Below, piece by piece: positions 39,320 to 47,115 of a stretch of DNA of 52,138 nucleotides. Numbering within the stretch: position 1 is the stretch's first letter; the number at the start of each line of letters is the position of its first letter. The notes under the pieces are model-generated. The model searched no databases. It was not told where the DNA came from and worked only from the letters and a program-made list of their open reading frames with translations. The DNA is from SFLA01 sp045595785 (GTDB lineage Bacteria; Bacillota; Clostridia; Oscillospirales; CAG-382). A program made the position numbers and the translations under genes. The DNA lies in NCBI GenBank assembly GCA_045595785.1, contig JAZOBE010000008.1, forward strand, positions 1-52,138, written 5' to 3'.

Positions 39320-40858
39320 ATGAAAATTATGTTGACCAAGAGAGTTGTTTTATTCGTTTCTATACTGTTTGTAATAATTCTTTGTCTGTTCGCTTGTGAT
39401 ACGGTTGTGTCCGATAACTCGGCTGTCAGCGAAAGTGAGGAAGAATCTGTTTTTGTTCCCGAGTTTTCCTCTGCTTCCGAGGCAAAACGAGCCTTGGTTG
39501 CGCTTACCGATGAAAAAATACATAAGGATATGTATACCGAGGAGTGGTACGAGGAATATCGGGAAATAATATCTGAGATAAATTCACTTGTAGTTTCTCC
39601 GCCCGAGGATGAAAACGAGTGTATTTCTGCTTGTGCCGTTCTTTACTCAAAATTAGTTAATCATAAAAGCTCTGCGGAGTTTTTGCGCAGAGACGTGCCT
39701 GCCGTATATATTTTTTCCAATAGAGAGATCGGCAGGGAAGAGTATATCGATGCCAAGGTATATATCGTTGATTCCGAAAACGGCACTTACGGTGATATAA
39801 CCGAGGATATTACCATTCGTGTCCGTGGAAACTCCACTTCTTCCGCGGAGAAAAAACCGTATAATATAAAATTTACGGAAAAAACCTCGGTTTTAGGTAT
39901 GCCTGAGGGAAGAAAATGGTGCCTTATTGCAAATCATTACGACAAGACCCTTATGCGTAACAAGCTGTCATTTGATCTTTCTGTCCTTTGCGGCGATATT
40001 TACGCTATCCAAAGCGAGTTTTGCGATGTGTACATTAACGGGGTTTTCAAAGGAAACTATCTTATATGTCAGCCTGTGTCGGACGGTGTGCTGGGTATTG
40101 ATACCAAAAAGGGTGATTTTATAGTCGAGCGTATAATCCTGCTTGAGGGCGAGAACGATTTTGTCCTCAGAGGTGACGCGGGCTATGTTTTCGACACTCC
40201 CGAGAGAAACGAAATGTCCCGTTCTCAAAGCCGCGAGATAATAGATTTTATGAAAAAGGTGGATAAAGCTATCGGCAACGGAGACAAAAAGGAGCTTGAA
40301 AGCCTTATTGATGTGGATTCTTTTGTGTCAGCTTACGTTTTACATGAGTTGCTTAAGGATTGCGATATTGTAACCGGATCCACCTATTATTATCGTAAGG
40401 ACGGTGTGCTTTACGCAGGGCCTATATGGGATATGGACCTTTCTATGGGCAACGTTTCACATTATTATTATCAAGATAAATATCATATATATAACAATGA
40501 TTCCGGCTTTGGCGACGGCAGTAACGACAGCGCATCGGGTATCTGGGCGCAGCAGGAGTGGTTCAAGTCGCTTATGAAGTGTGATTTCTTCAGAGACGCC
40601 GCTGCCGAAAAATATGCCGAGCTTTCAGACGATATTAAATATTTATATTCCGAAGACGGATATATAGATGCTCTGTGCATGGACTACGGCTCGTCATTTG
40701 CCCGCAACTATAACCAAGCCGGCTGGAGCATATCTGCACCCTACAGCGATTATGAGGACGAAAGTCCCAAGCCTTCCTTTGAGGAAAACGTAAAAGAGCT
40801 CAAGGACTGGCTTTCTCGCAGAGATGTGTACTTGCGCGATTATTTTAACGTTAAATAA
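39320..40858 (+). CDS. CotH-kinase-family lipoprotein
   Basis: The 512-residue product has a lipoprotein signal (lipobox LFAC, Cys26), an acidic serine linker (SAVSESEEESV), a helical segment at about 50-120, and the CotH domain from about residue 125. The CotH part shows VRGNSTSSAEKKPYNIKF (nucleotide-binding Lys region), RNKLSFDLS, VYINGVFKGNYLI and the metal-binding GPIWDMDLSMGN. CotH proteins are atypical kinases that phosphorylate spore-coat proteins in Bacillus; in many anaerobes they are secreted or lipid-anchored and their targets are unknown. ATG 39320 is used; ATG 39329 is a possible alternative. A thioredoxin gene follows. Confidence 0.88.
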   Translation: MKIMLTKRVVLFVSILFVIILCLFACDTVVSDNSAVSESEEESVFVPEFSSASEAKRALVALTDEKIHKDMYTEEWYEEYREIISEINSLVVSPPEDENECISACAVLYSKLVNHKSSAEFLRRDVPAVYIFSNREIGREEYIDAKVYIVDSENGTYGDITEDITIRVRGNSTSSAEKKPYNIKFTEKTSVLGMPEGRKWCLIANHYDKTLMRNKLSFDLSVLCGDIYAIQSEFCDVYINGVFKGNYLICQPVSDGVLGIDTKKGDFIVERIILLEGENDFVLRGDAGYVFDTPERNEMSRSQSREIIDFMKKVDKAIGNGDKKELESLIDVDSFVSAYVLHELLKDCDIVTGSTYYYRKDGVLYAGPIWDMDLSMGNVSHYYYQDKYHIYNNDSGFGDGSNDSASGIWAQQEWFKSLMKCDFFRDAAAEKYAELSDDIKYLYSEDGYIDALCMDYGSSFARNYNQAGWSISAPYSDYEDESPKPSFEENVKELKDWLSRRDVYLRDYFNVK

Positions 40859-40881
40859 ATTTATAAAAAGGAGATATGAAA

Positions 40882-41193
40882 ATGTCTGTAATTCACGTAA
40901 ATGCTTCTAATTTTGAAGAAGTTGTATTAAAATCCGAAAAGCCCGTTTTGCTTGACTTCTGGGCTCCCTGGTGCGGACCATGCCGTATGGTAGCTCCCAT
41001 TGTTGATGAGGTTGCTTCCGAGCATCCCGAATACGTTATCGGTAAAGTTAACGTAGACGATGAGGCAGCGTTGGCAAAGAAATTCGGCATTACAAATATT
41101 CCCACCCTTATCGTTCTCAAAAGCGGTGAGGTTACCAACAAGGCTGTGGGCGTGCGTCCCAAGGAAAAGATACTGGAGCTGTTTGAAGGCTGA
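40882..41193 (+). CDS. trxA: Thioredoxin
   Basis: The 103-residue protein has the canonical fold and active site WCGPC (Cys31, Cys34), with LLDFWAPW before it and the cis-proline in ITNIPTLIVL. It reduces disulfides in the cytoplasm. ATG 40882 lies 8 bases after GGAG; the in-frame ATG at 40876 is too close. It lies 23 bp after the CotH gene and 27 bp before a surface TlpA-like lipoprotein, so a cytoplasmic and an extracytoplasmic thiol protein are encoded side by side. No ccdA-like electron carrier is in the window. Confidence 0.96.
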   Translation: MSVIHVNASNFEEVVLKSEKPVLLDFWAPWCGPCRMVAPIVDEVASEHPEYVIGKVNVDDEAALAKKFGITNIPTLIVLKSGEVTNKAVGVRPKEKILELFEG

Positions 41194-41220
41194 TATTTTT
41201 CGGCTTTCGGTACTTAAATT

Positions 41221-41721
41221 ATGAAAAGAATTATTGCTTTTGCCGCGCTTTTTCTTGTGCTTCTCACTTTTTCTTCTTGTAAGCAGGATGAGGTAAGTGA
41301 CGTAAGCGTTGACCTTGCGCCGAATTTTACGGTTTTAAATGAAAACGGGGATAGTGTACAGCTTTCTGATTACATTGGAAAACCGGTAGTTATTAATTTC
41401 TGGGCAACCTGGTGTCCCCCTTGCAAAGCAGAGCTTCCCGCTTTTAATAAAGCCTGTGCCGAGTACAAGGATGTTGTATTCCTTATGGTAAATCTTACCG
41501 ACGGAACCCGTGATACCAAGGCTGTTGTGGATGCGTTTATTGCCGAGGCCGGATATACTTTTCCCGTATATTACGATACCGAGTATTCCGCCGCATACGC
41601 TTATAACGTATCCTCTATTCCCGCAACGTATTTTATTAACGCAGAAGGCAGAGTGGTTTCTTCCCACGTGGGAATGATGGATTACGCAACGCTTGTTAAA
41701 GGCATAGAGAGAATCAAATAA
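41221..41721 (+). CDS. TlpA/ResA-family thiol-disulfide lipoprotein
   Basis: The 166-residue protein has a lipoprotein signal (lipobox FSSC, Cys20), a short DEVSDVSVD linker and a TlpA-like redox domain with active site WCPPC (Cys65, Cys68) in INFWATWCPPCKAELP, and the cis-proline in SSIPATYFINAEG. It would reduce disulfides on the outer face of the membrane, as ResA and TlpA do. The ending GIERIK is the usual one. It closes the run from the DUF4855 lipoprotein, before a strong terminator. Confidence 0.93.
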   Translation: MKRIIAFAALFLVLLTFSSCKQDEVSDVSVDLAPNFTVLNENGDSVQLSDYIGKPVVINFWATWCPPCKAELPAFNKACAEYKDVVFLMVNLTDGTRDTKAVVDAFIAEAGYTFPVYYDTEYSAAYAYNVSSIPATYFINAEGRVVSSHVGMMDYATLVKGIERIK

Positions 41722-41727
41722 AAATAA

Positions 41728-41760
41728 ACCCCGAAAATTCTTAAGATTTTCGGGGTCATT
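41728..41760. terminator. Bidirectional terminator between the TlpA and VOC genes
   Basis: ACCCCGAAAAT (41728-41738) pairs with ATTTTCGGGGT (41746-41756), between convergent genes. Confidence 0.85.
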
Positions 41761-41773
41761 TTATGTATGGTAT

Positions 41774-42169
41774 TTATTTAACCTGGAAAAACTCTATACT
41801 TTCACCTACGGGTCCGATACAAAAGGCAATTCGTGCAGGCAGGGGATTATCCGCTTCAATAACAATATCCTTGGGCTCAACGGTAACGGTGTATCCTGCG
41901 TTTTTAACTGCATCAATACAAGCGTCGGTATCTTCAACGTCAAAGGCGATATGACGCAGCGCGCCTTGCTCGGGCATATCGGGCGCATTCGAGAAAATCT
42001 CCATATAGCTGTTGCCGGTATCCACCATGGCACCCAGGTCATCGTCCTTGCCCCAACGGCGAACTACGGGCATACCCAGCACCTGCGTATAAAAGTGCAT
42101 TACTTTTTCATATTCTTTAACACCCTTTGCTTTTATAGCTATGTGATGAATTCCTTTTGTTAATCCCAT
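41774..42169 (-). CDS. VOC-superfamily (glyoxalase-like) protein
   Basis: The 131-residue protein has the paired beta-alpha-beta-beta-beta modules of the vicinal oxygen chelate fold: GIHHIAIKAKGVKEYEKVMH, FYTQVLGMPVVRRWG, the metal ligands His8/His9, Glu57 (YMEIF), His73 (LRHIAFDVED) and Glu126 (SIEFFQ). Glyoxalase I, methylmalonyl-CoA epimerase or fosfomycin-type functions share this fold, so the reaction is not fixed. It is transcribed alone, divergent from the LURP-one-like gene. Confidence 0.85.
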   Translation of the reverse strand: MGLTKGIHHIAIKAKGVKEYEKVMHFYTQVLGMPVVRRWGKDDDLGAMVDTGNSYMEIFSNAPDMPEQGALRHIAFDVEDTDACIDAVKNAGYTVTVEPKDIVIEADNPLPARIAFCIGPVGESIEFFQVK

Positions 42170-42195
42170 ATACGTTACACTCCTTTTTTTCTTTT

Positions 42196-42223
42196 AGTAT
42201 ACCACATAAACAAAATGTGTCAA
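42196..42223 (-). promoter_or_regulatory. Promoter of the VOC gene
   Basis: On the minus strand: TTGACA (42223-42218), 16 bp ending in TGTGG, TATACT (42201-42196). Confidence 0.8.
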
Positions 42224-42228
42224 TAACC

Positions 42229-42257
42229 TTTACAACAGCTTTTTCAACTGATATAAT
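42229..42257 (+). promoter_or_regulatory. Promoter of the LURP-one-like gene
   Basis: TTTACA (42229-42234), 17 bp ending in TGA, TATAAT (42252-42257). Its -35 lies 5 bp from that of the VOC promoter on the other strand. Confidence 0.8.
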
Positions 42258-42275
42258 ACTAATGAGGTGATACAA

Positions 42276-42749
42276 ATGAAACTGTTATTCAAACAGCGTC
42301 TGTTTTCTTGGTTTGACAGCTATGATATCTATTCCGAAAACGGTGAGACTCTATATACCGTGCGCGGTCAGCTTTCGTGGGGGCATTGCCTTAAGGTGTT
42401 TGATGCCTCGGATAACGAGATCGGCACCGTAAAGGAAAGAATATTCACCTTTCTGCCCAAATTTGAGGTTTATCTTGGGGATAGTTACGTCGGTTGTATA
42501 AGCAAGGAGTTTTCATTCTTCCGCCCTCAGTTCAATATAGATTTTAACGGATGGCATATTGACGGCGACTTTTTTGAATGGGATTATAACATTCTCGACC
42601 CAATGGGAAACTGCGTCGCCAACGTTTCAAAACAGCTTTGGAATTGGACGGATACTTACGTTATCGACGTCGCCGATCCGAGAGATGCGATATACGCGCT
42701 TATGCTTGTCATAGCAATAGATGCGGAAAAATGCTCCCGCAATGATTAA
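42276..42749 (+). CDS. LURP-one-related / YxjI-like protein
   Basis: The 157-residue protein matches the LURP-one-related (Tubby-like) fold: MKLLFKQRLFSWFDSYDIYS, GETLYTVRGQLSWGHCLKVF, FLPKFEVYLGDSYVG and the final helix VADPRDAIYALMLVIAIDAE typical of this family. These are small 12-stranded barrels around a helix; a lipid-associated role is suspected from phospholipid scramblase relatives but is unproven in bacteria. ATG 42276 follows GAGGTG by 6 bases. It is monocistronic, with its own promoter and terminator. Confidence 0.82.
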   Translation: MKLLFKQRLFSWFDSYDIYSENGETLYTVRGQLSWGHCLKVFDASDNEIGTVKERIFTFLPKFEVYLGDSYVGCISKEFSFFRPQFNIDFNGWHIDGDFFEWDYNILDPMGNCVANVSKQLWNWTDTYVIDVADPRDAIYALMLVIAIDAEKCSRND

Positions 42750-42757
42750 AACACATT

Positions 42758-42784
42758 CACGCCGTTTTAACGGCGTGTTTTTTA
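42758..42784 (+). terminator. Terminator after the LURP-one-like gene
   Basis: CACGCCGTT (42758-42766) pairs with AACGGCGTG (42769-42777), then TTTTTTAT. Confidence 0.88.
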
Positions 42785-42800
42785 TTGGTGTGATTATTGC

Positions 42801-42808
42801 GGTATAAT
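42801..42808 (+). promoter_or_regulatory. -10 element of the DUF3793/flavodoxin transcript
   Basis: GG followed by TATAAT (42803-42808), 52 bp before the start; the -35 region is poor. Confidence 0.5.
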
Positions 42809-42859
42809 TAGTGCAAATAAGTAAATCATAAAACAGAGCATTTTTAAGGAGTGATGAAG

Positions 42860-43408
42860 GTGGAGGAAGTGTTGGTACGCAATTGTGCTCCGACTCTTGC
42901 CGGCATAAAAACAGGAAGTGTGTTTTCTCATTCTTTTCCGGATAAGCCTGCATTGCGTGCCTGCGTGCGCGCACTTAACCGTTTACTACGCCGTAGGGGA
43001 CTTTTGGTAATTCCCCTTAATTTCGCGGAAGGAAAGGCGCTGGTGTACGTTTACCGTCCCGCTTATCTAGAACGGGATCTAAAACAAAATGCTGCAAAAC
43101 GTATTCTTACCGGTTTTGGTTACGAAACCGATTGTGCTGATAAATGCGTGGCTGTGCTCAGAAGACGTGTGCAGGAAAGTGACCGATTTCCCCACGAGAT
43201 CGGACTTTTTCTCGGATATCCTCCGGAGGACGTGTTGGGTTTTATTGAAAACAAAGCCGCAAATTACAAATACAGCGGGCTTTGGAAGGTATATGGTGAC
43301 GTGGAGAGTGCAAAGCTTACCTTTTTACGCTATAAGCTCTGTACGGATTATTATTGCACTATGCTTAAAAAGGGTAACAGCTTAGAAATACTTGCTTTTA
43401 ACGAATAA
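42860..43408 (+). CDS. DUF3793-family protein
   Basis: The 182-residue protein fits the DUF3793 family of Clostridia: NCAPTLAGIKTGSVFS near the N-terminus, RRRGLLVIPLNFAEGKALVYVYRP and PHEIGLFLGYPPEDVLGFIE. The function is unknown; the gene very often stands next to a flavodoxin gene, as here, and a link to redox or iron metabolism is assumed. GTG 42860 is preferred: it lies 7 bases after AAGGAG, while the GTG at 42851 and ATG at 42854 overlap or touch that site. The flavodoxin starts 28 bp downstream. Confidence 0.8.
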   Translation: MEEVLVRNCAPTLAGIKTGSVFSHSFPDKPALRACVRALNRLLRRRGLLVIPLNFAEGKALVYVYRPAYLERDLKQNAAKRILTGFGYETDCADKCVAVLRRRVQESDRFPHEIGLFLGYPPEDVLGFIENKAANYKYSGLWKVYGDVESAKLTFLRYKLCTDYYCTMLKKGNSLEILAFNE

Positions 43409-43436
43409 AGATTTTCAACAGAAAGGATATACAAAA

Positions 43437-43859
43437 ATGAGTAAAATTGCAGTTGTTTATTGGAGCGGCACGGGCAACACCGAATCTATGGCAGACGCGG
43501 TAATGGCAGGTGCAAGAGAAAAGGGCGGGGAAGTTACTCTGTTTAATGCCGTTGAGTTTGACGGCGGTATGATGAATTCCTTTGATGCAGTTGCTTTCGG
43601 CTGTCCCGCAATGGGTGCTGAAGAGTTGGAGGAAACCGAGTTTTCTCCAATGTTTGACACTTGCATTCCCTTGCTTTCAGGTAAGAAAATAGCTCTTTTC
43701 GGCTCCTACGATTGGGGCGATGGCGAGTGGATGAGGACATGGGAAGAAAAATGTATTTACTCAGGAGCTGTGCTGTGCCATGCACCTGTTATTTGCAACA
43801 GCTCTCCTGACGAAGAGGCTATCCTTCAGTGTAACGGCTTGGGTGCCTCTCTCGTATAA
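43437..43859 (+). CDS. Flavodoxin
   Basis: The 140-residue short-chain flavodoxin has the FMN phosphate loop VVYWSGTGNTESMA at the N-terminus and the isoalloxazine loops around AFGCPAMGAEELEE and LFGSYDWGDGEWM, where a Trp and a Tyr would stack on the flavin. It carries single electrons at low potential in place of ferredoxin. ATG 43437 follows GAAAGGA. It is co-transcribed with the DUF3793 gene and ends before a strong terminator. Confidence 0.94.
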   Translation: MSKIAVVYWSGTGNTESMADAVMAGAREKGGEVTLFNAVEFDGGMMNSFDAVAFGCPAMGAEELEETEFSPMFDTCIPLLSGKKIALFGSYDWGDGEWMRTWEEKCIYSGAVLCHAPVICNSSPDEEAILQCNGLGASLV

Positions 43860-43865
43860 CAACAC

Positions 43866-43899
43866 GCTGTTAACGGAAATAACCGTTAACAGCTTTTTT
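43866..43899 (+). terminator. Terminator after the flavodoxin gene
   Basis: GCTGTTAACGG (43866-43876) pairs with CCGTTAACAGC (43883-43893), then TTTTTT. Confidence 0.9.
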
Positions 43900-43900
43900 C

Positions 43901-43929
43901 TTGAATTTTTCATATTATTGTGGTATAAT
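43901..43929 (+). promoter_or_regulatory. Promoter of the DHHW lipoprotein operon
   Basis: TTGAAT (43901-43906), 17 bp ending in TGTGG, TATAAT (43924-43929). Confidence 0.8.
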
Positions 43930-43964
43930 TAAAAAATATATAATACCTTGAAAGGTTATTGCAA

Positions 43965-45224
43965 ATGAAAAAAACTGTTTCAACGTTGTTGCTGCTTGTT
44001 TTTATATTAACCTTTTGCGCCTGTGATGATAGTAGTTCTGTCTCCGTTCCTCCTCAGGAATCCTCTGTGGGAATTACGGAAGCCTCCTCTCTTCCTCAGG
44101 TATCTTTCTCCGATATATCTGCGGAGATAAGCGAGGAAGAATCCAATACGTATTTGCCCGAGGAAAGTGTTACGGAGGTGTCCGAACCGGAGGAAAGCGT
44201 TCCCGAAGTATCCGAACCCGAGGTTTCTGTTCCTGAGGTATCCGAACCCGAGGTGCCTGAGCCGGAAGTTTCTGTTCCAGAGGTGTCCCAGCCTGAGGTA
44301 TCCCAGTCGGATGATGATTCAACCGCAGTTACTCCTCCAAAGGGTCAGGCTGTCTTTCTCGATACCGGCTTCGTTCTGTATAATGGCGCAGCATATACTC
44401 AGTCGTATTTTTCGTCCGCAAATGCAATCAAATACGCATCGGTTTACAAGAAATATGCGTTGCTGTTCCCGGATACCCGTATAAACGTTATTATCGCGCC
44501 CCTCGCTTCCATTACAATTCTTGATGAATCTGTCAGCAAACGTATGTCAGATCAGGGTAAGGTGCTGGATAAGATGGAGGCTGCAATTATCGGTGACGTA
44601 AACTTTGTTAATCTTAAGAATGTATACGTAGAACACGCCGAGGAATATCTTTTCTTCAAAAGCGACCATCACTGGACTCAACGCGGCGCTTATTACGCAT
44701 ATTTTGAATTTGCCCGTTCCGTGGGACTTACCCCGACTCCTATCGAAGAATTCGAAGTAACAATATTAAAAGAGAATTTCATCGGCAGTATGTACGGATA
44801 TACCAAGGATGAAAGGGTTAAATATTATTACGATACAGTTGAAGCATACCTTCCCAAAAAGGCTTGCACAATGACCATTTACAACAAAAACGGATCTACT
44901 ACGGTGTATGATACCTGCATAGTAGACTCATTCAAAAGTTATTCCTCGTTCATAGCAGGAGATCATCCTTATATGGTCATAAACGTACCGGAAAACGATC
45001 AGAACAAGTCTATTCTTGTTATTAAGGATTCATACGGTAACGCATTCGTTCCGTTCCTTACTGAGCATTACGGCAATATTATAGTTGTGGATCCCCGACA
45101 TACAAATATGAATTTGTATGAAAAACTGGGGGATTACGGTCTTGATGATATTGTTTTCCTTGTAAACTCTTCTATGGGTAATACGAGTGCATGGCACAAG
45201 TATTTTGCAAAGCTTATAAATTAA
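43965..45224 (+). CDS. DHHW-family lipoprotein (AlgJ/AlgX-like SGNH fold)
   Basis: The 419-residue product has a lipoprotein signal (lipobox FCAC, Cys20), then about 110 residues of low-complexity Glu-Val-Ser/Pro stalk (repeats of EVSEPEVSVP), and from about residue 135 a DHHW domain. The signature FFKSDHHWTQRGAYYAY and the serine-containing LVIKDSYGNAFVPFL supply the Asp-His and Ser of an acetyl-transferring SGNH site. Relatives act outside the membrane in O-acetylation of polysaccharides, usually with an MBOAT acyl transporter, which is not encoded nearby. ATG 43965 follows GAAAGG. It heads an operon with four further genes. Confidence 0.87.
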   Translation: MKKTVSTLLLLVFILTFCACDDSSSVSVPPQESSVGITEASSLPQVSFSDISAEISEEESNTYLPEESVTEVSEPEESVPEVSEPEVSVPEVSEPEVPEPEVSVPEVSQPEVSQSDDDSTAVTPPKGQAVFLDTGFVLYNGAAYTQSYFSSANAIKYASVYKKYALLFPDTRINVIIAPLASITILDESVSKRMSDQGKVLDKMEAAIIGDVNFVNLKNVYVEHAEEYLFFKSDHHWTQRGAYYAYFEFARSVGLTPTPIEEFEVTILKENFIGSMYGYTKDERVKYYYDTVEAYLPKKACTMTIYNKNGSTTVYDTCIVDSFKSYSSFIAGDHPYMVINVPENDQNKSILVIKDSYGNAFVPFLTEHYGNIIVVDPRHTNMNLYEKLGDYGLDDIVFLVNSSMGNTSAWHKYFAKLIN

Positions 45225-45246
45225 AATTCAAAACGGTGAAAAGATT

Positions 45247-46128
45247 ATGAGAAGTATTAAAATTGCGCTTTTACAGCTGTTACCCACTCGGGATATCCAT
45301 GAGAATTTGCGTATCGGTATCAACGCTTGCAAAAAAGCCAAAGCACTTAATGCGGATATCGCGCTGTTTCCCGAAATGTATTCTGTGGGCTACTCTATTC
45401 CCGAGGATATTTCGGAGCTTAAAGAATCGGCAATTTCTTCCCAAAGTGTGTTTGTGCATACCTTTTCCGCTTTGGCAAAGGAATATGATATGGCTGTTGG
45501 AATTACTTTTCTTGAAAGCAACCAGCCTCTTCCCAAAAATTCTTTTATTCTTTTCGACCGTTTCGGAAATACCGTTTTTCATTATTCAAAGGTTCATACC
45601 TGTGATTTTGGTGATGAAAAGAGACTTTCTCCCGGAGATGATTTTTTCGTTTCCGACCTTGATACTGCGTCCGGTGTTGTTAAGGTGGGCGGCATGATCT
45701 GCTATGACCGCGAATTTCCGGAAAGCGCCCGTATACTTATGCTTAAGGGTGCGGAGATAATTCTTGTACCCAACGCCTGCCCGATGGAGATCAACCGTCT
45801 CGCTCAGTTACGCGCAAGAGCTTATGAAAATATGGCGGTATTCGCCACCTGTAATTATCCGGCCCCTCATCCCGATTGCAACGGGCATTCTTCGGTTTTT
45901 GACGGAGTGGCGTATCTTCCCGAGCTTGACGGCTCTCGGGATACCTGCTTGTTGGAAGCGGGCGAGGATGAAGGAATATATGTTGCAGAGGTGGACCTTG
46001 ATATGCTGCGTGCTTACCGTGAGAACGAGGTACACGGCAACGCTTACCGCCGACCCGAAAAATACGGATTACTGCTTTCACGTAACGTGGAGCACCCCTT
46101 TATCCGTACCGATAAACGAGGAGATTGA
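45247..46128 (+). CDS. Carbon-nitrogen hydrolase (nitrilase superfamily)
   Basis: The 293-residue enzyme has the full catalytic set Glu43 (LFPEMYSVG), Lys115 (YSKVHTCDFGDE) and Cys152 (GGMICYDREFPES). Members hydrolyse amides (omega-amidase, N-carbamoyl amino acid or deaminated glutathione, polyamine precursors). Sequence alone does not fix the substrate, though the GDEKRLSPGD region recalls amidases of small carbamoyl or amide compounds. It follows the DHHW gene by 22 bp and runs into the thioesterase gene, whose ribosome binding site lies inside its 3' end. Confidence 0.9.
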   Translation: MRSIKIALLQLLPTRDIHENLRIGINACKKAKALNADIALFPEMYSVGYSIPEDISELKESAISSQSVFVHTFSALAKEYDMAVGITFLESNQPLPKNSFILFDRFGNTVFHYSKVHTCDFGDEKRLSPGDDFFVSDLDTASGVVKVGGMICYDREFPESARILMLKGAEIILVPNACPMEINRLAQLRARAYENMAVFATCNYPAPHPDCNGHSSVFDGVAYLPELDGSRDTCLLEAGEDEGIYVAEVDLDMLRAYRENEVHGNAYRRPEKYGLLLSRNVEHPFIRTDKRGD

Positions 46129-46133
46129 TCTGT

Positions 46134-46547
46134 TTGAATACATATAAACACGTAGTTCAATATTATGAGACGGATAAAATGGGTATAACCCATCATTCCA
46201 ATTACGTCCGATTTATGGAGGAGGCTCGTGTCAGCTTTCTCGAGAAAATAGGCTGGGGGTACGATAAGCTTGAAGAAATGGGTGTTATCTCTCCCGTCGT
46301 AAGCATTTCCTGCGATTACAAAAAGACCACCACCTTTGCGGATGTAATAGAAATCGAACTGCATATTTCTTCTCTGACCCGTGTGAAGTTTACCATAAGC
46401 TACGTTATGCGCGTGGGAGAAAACCTGGTCTGCACCGCTGAGAGTACTCATTGCTTTGTTTCCCAAAGCGGAAGACCTATAAGCATACAAAAGCAATATC
46501 CTGCCTTTTTTGATGTGTTGACCGGCTTTGTGCCTGACAGAGAATAA
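46134..46547 (+). CDS. Acyl-CoA thioesterase, 4HBT/YbgC-like hotdog fold
   Basis: The 137-residue protein shows the hotdog signature VQYYETDKMGITHHSNYVRFMEEAR with its catalytic Asp and the family histidines, and YEIEL-type central strands. It should hydrolyse acyl-CoA or a related thioester. TTG 46134 is chosen because GAGGAG (46118-46123) lies 10 bases upstream; the in-frame TTG at 46125 touches that site. The start is 5 bases after the nitrilase stop, so the genes are tightly linked. The natural acyl group is unknown. Confidence 0.87.
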   Translation: MNTYKHVVQYYETDKMGITHHSNYVRFMEEARVSFLEKIGWGYDKLEEMGVISPVVSISCDYKKTTTFADVIEIELHISSLTRVKFTISYVMRVGENLVCTAESTHCFVSQSGRPISIQKQYPAFFDVLTGFVPDRE

Positions 46548-46565
46548 TTAATGGAGGTGTTCCGT

Positions 46566-47093
46566 ATGAGTAAAAAACAAATATACGTTGCAATAAGCCA
46601 GACGGGCACCATACTGTCTCACGTTCTGCGTCTTATTACCGGCGCCCGTTATAACCACGCTTCTCTTATGCTTGACAGAGCATTTGAGGATATGTATTCT
46701 TTTGGCAGGCTTAATGCCTATAATCCATTTTGGGGCGGCTACGTTAAGGAGTCTCCTTATTATGGTACGCTAAAGCGGTTTTCCAATACCAAGGCGCTGG
46801 TTATCGCTTTTGCGGTGGACGAGCAGACCTATAACGATATGCTTTTTGAAGCAAGGCATATTTACGAAAACAAGGACCAATACAGCTATAATTATTGGGG
46901 TCTGTTGGCAGCAGGTATCGGCAAGGTAGTGGAAAGCAAAAAGCATTACTATTGCTCTGAATACGTACGTTATATGCTTAAAAAACACGGTGTTATCGGT
47001 ACTGAGCTTGACGGAATAATAAAGCCCATAGATTTTCTTTCCCTCACTCAGGGAAAAGTGATATATCAGGGAAGGCTTAAGGATTTTAAGTAA
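46566..47093 (+). CDS. Permuted NlpC/P60-like (YiiX/YebB-type) cysteine hydrolase
   Basis: The 175-residue protein has the permuted papain-like order: histidine first (GARYNHASLMLD), cysteine last (KKHYYCSEYVRYMLKKHG). Bacterial members of this YiiX/YebB-like group are thought to cut amide or ester bonds in lipids or peptidoglycan; the actual target is unproven. No signal peptide is seen. ATG 46566 stands 6 bases after GGAGGTG; an earlier in-frame ATG at 46551 lies ahead of that site. It follows the thioesterase gene by 18 bp. Confidence 0.8.
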   Translation: MSKKQIYVAISQTGTILSHVLRLITGARYNHASLMLDRAFEDMYSFGRLNAYNPFWGGYVKESPYYGTLKRFSNTKALVIAFAVDEQTYNDMLFEARHIYENKDQYSYNYWGLLAAGIGKVVESKKHYYCSEYVRYMLKKHGVIGTELDGIIKPIDFLSLTQGKVIYQGRLKDFK

Positions 47094-47115
47094 GACAGCC
47101 TCGGGGGTGATATAT

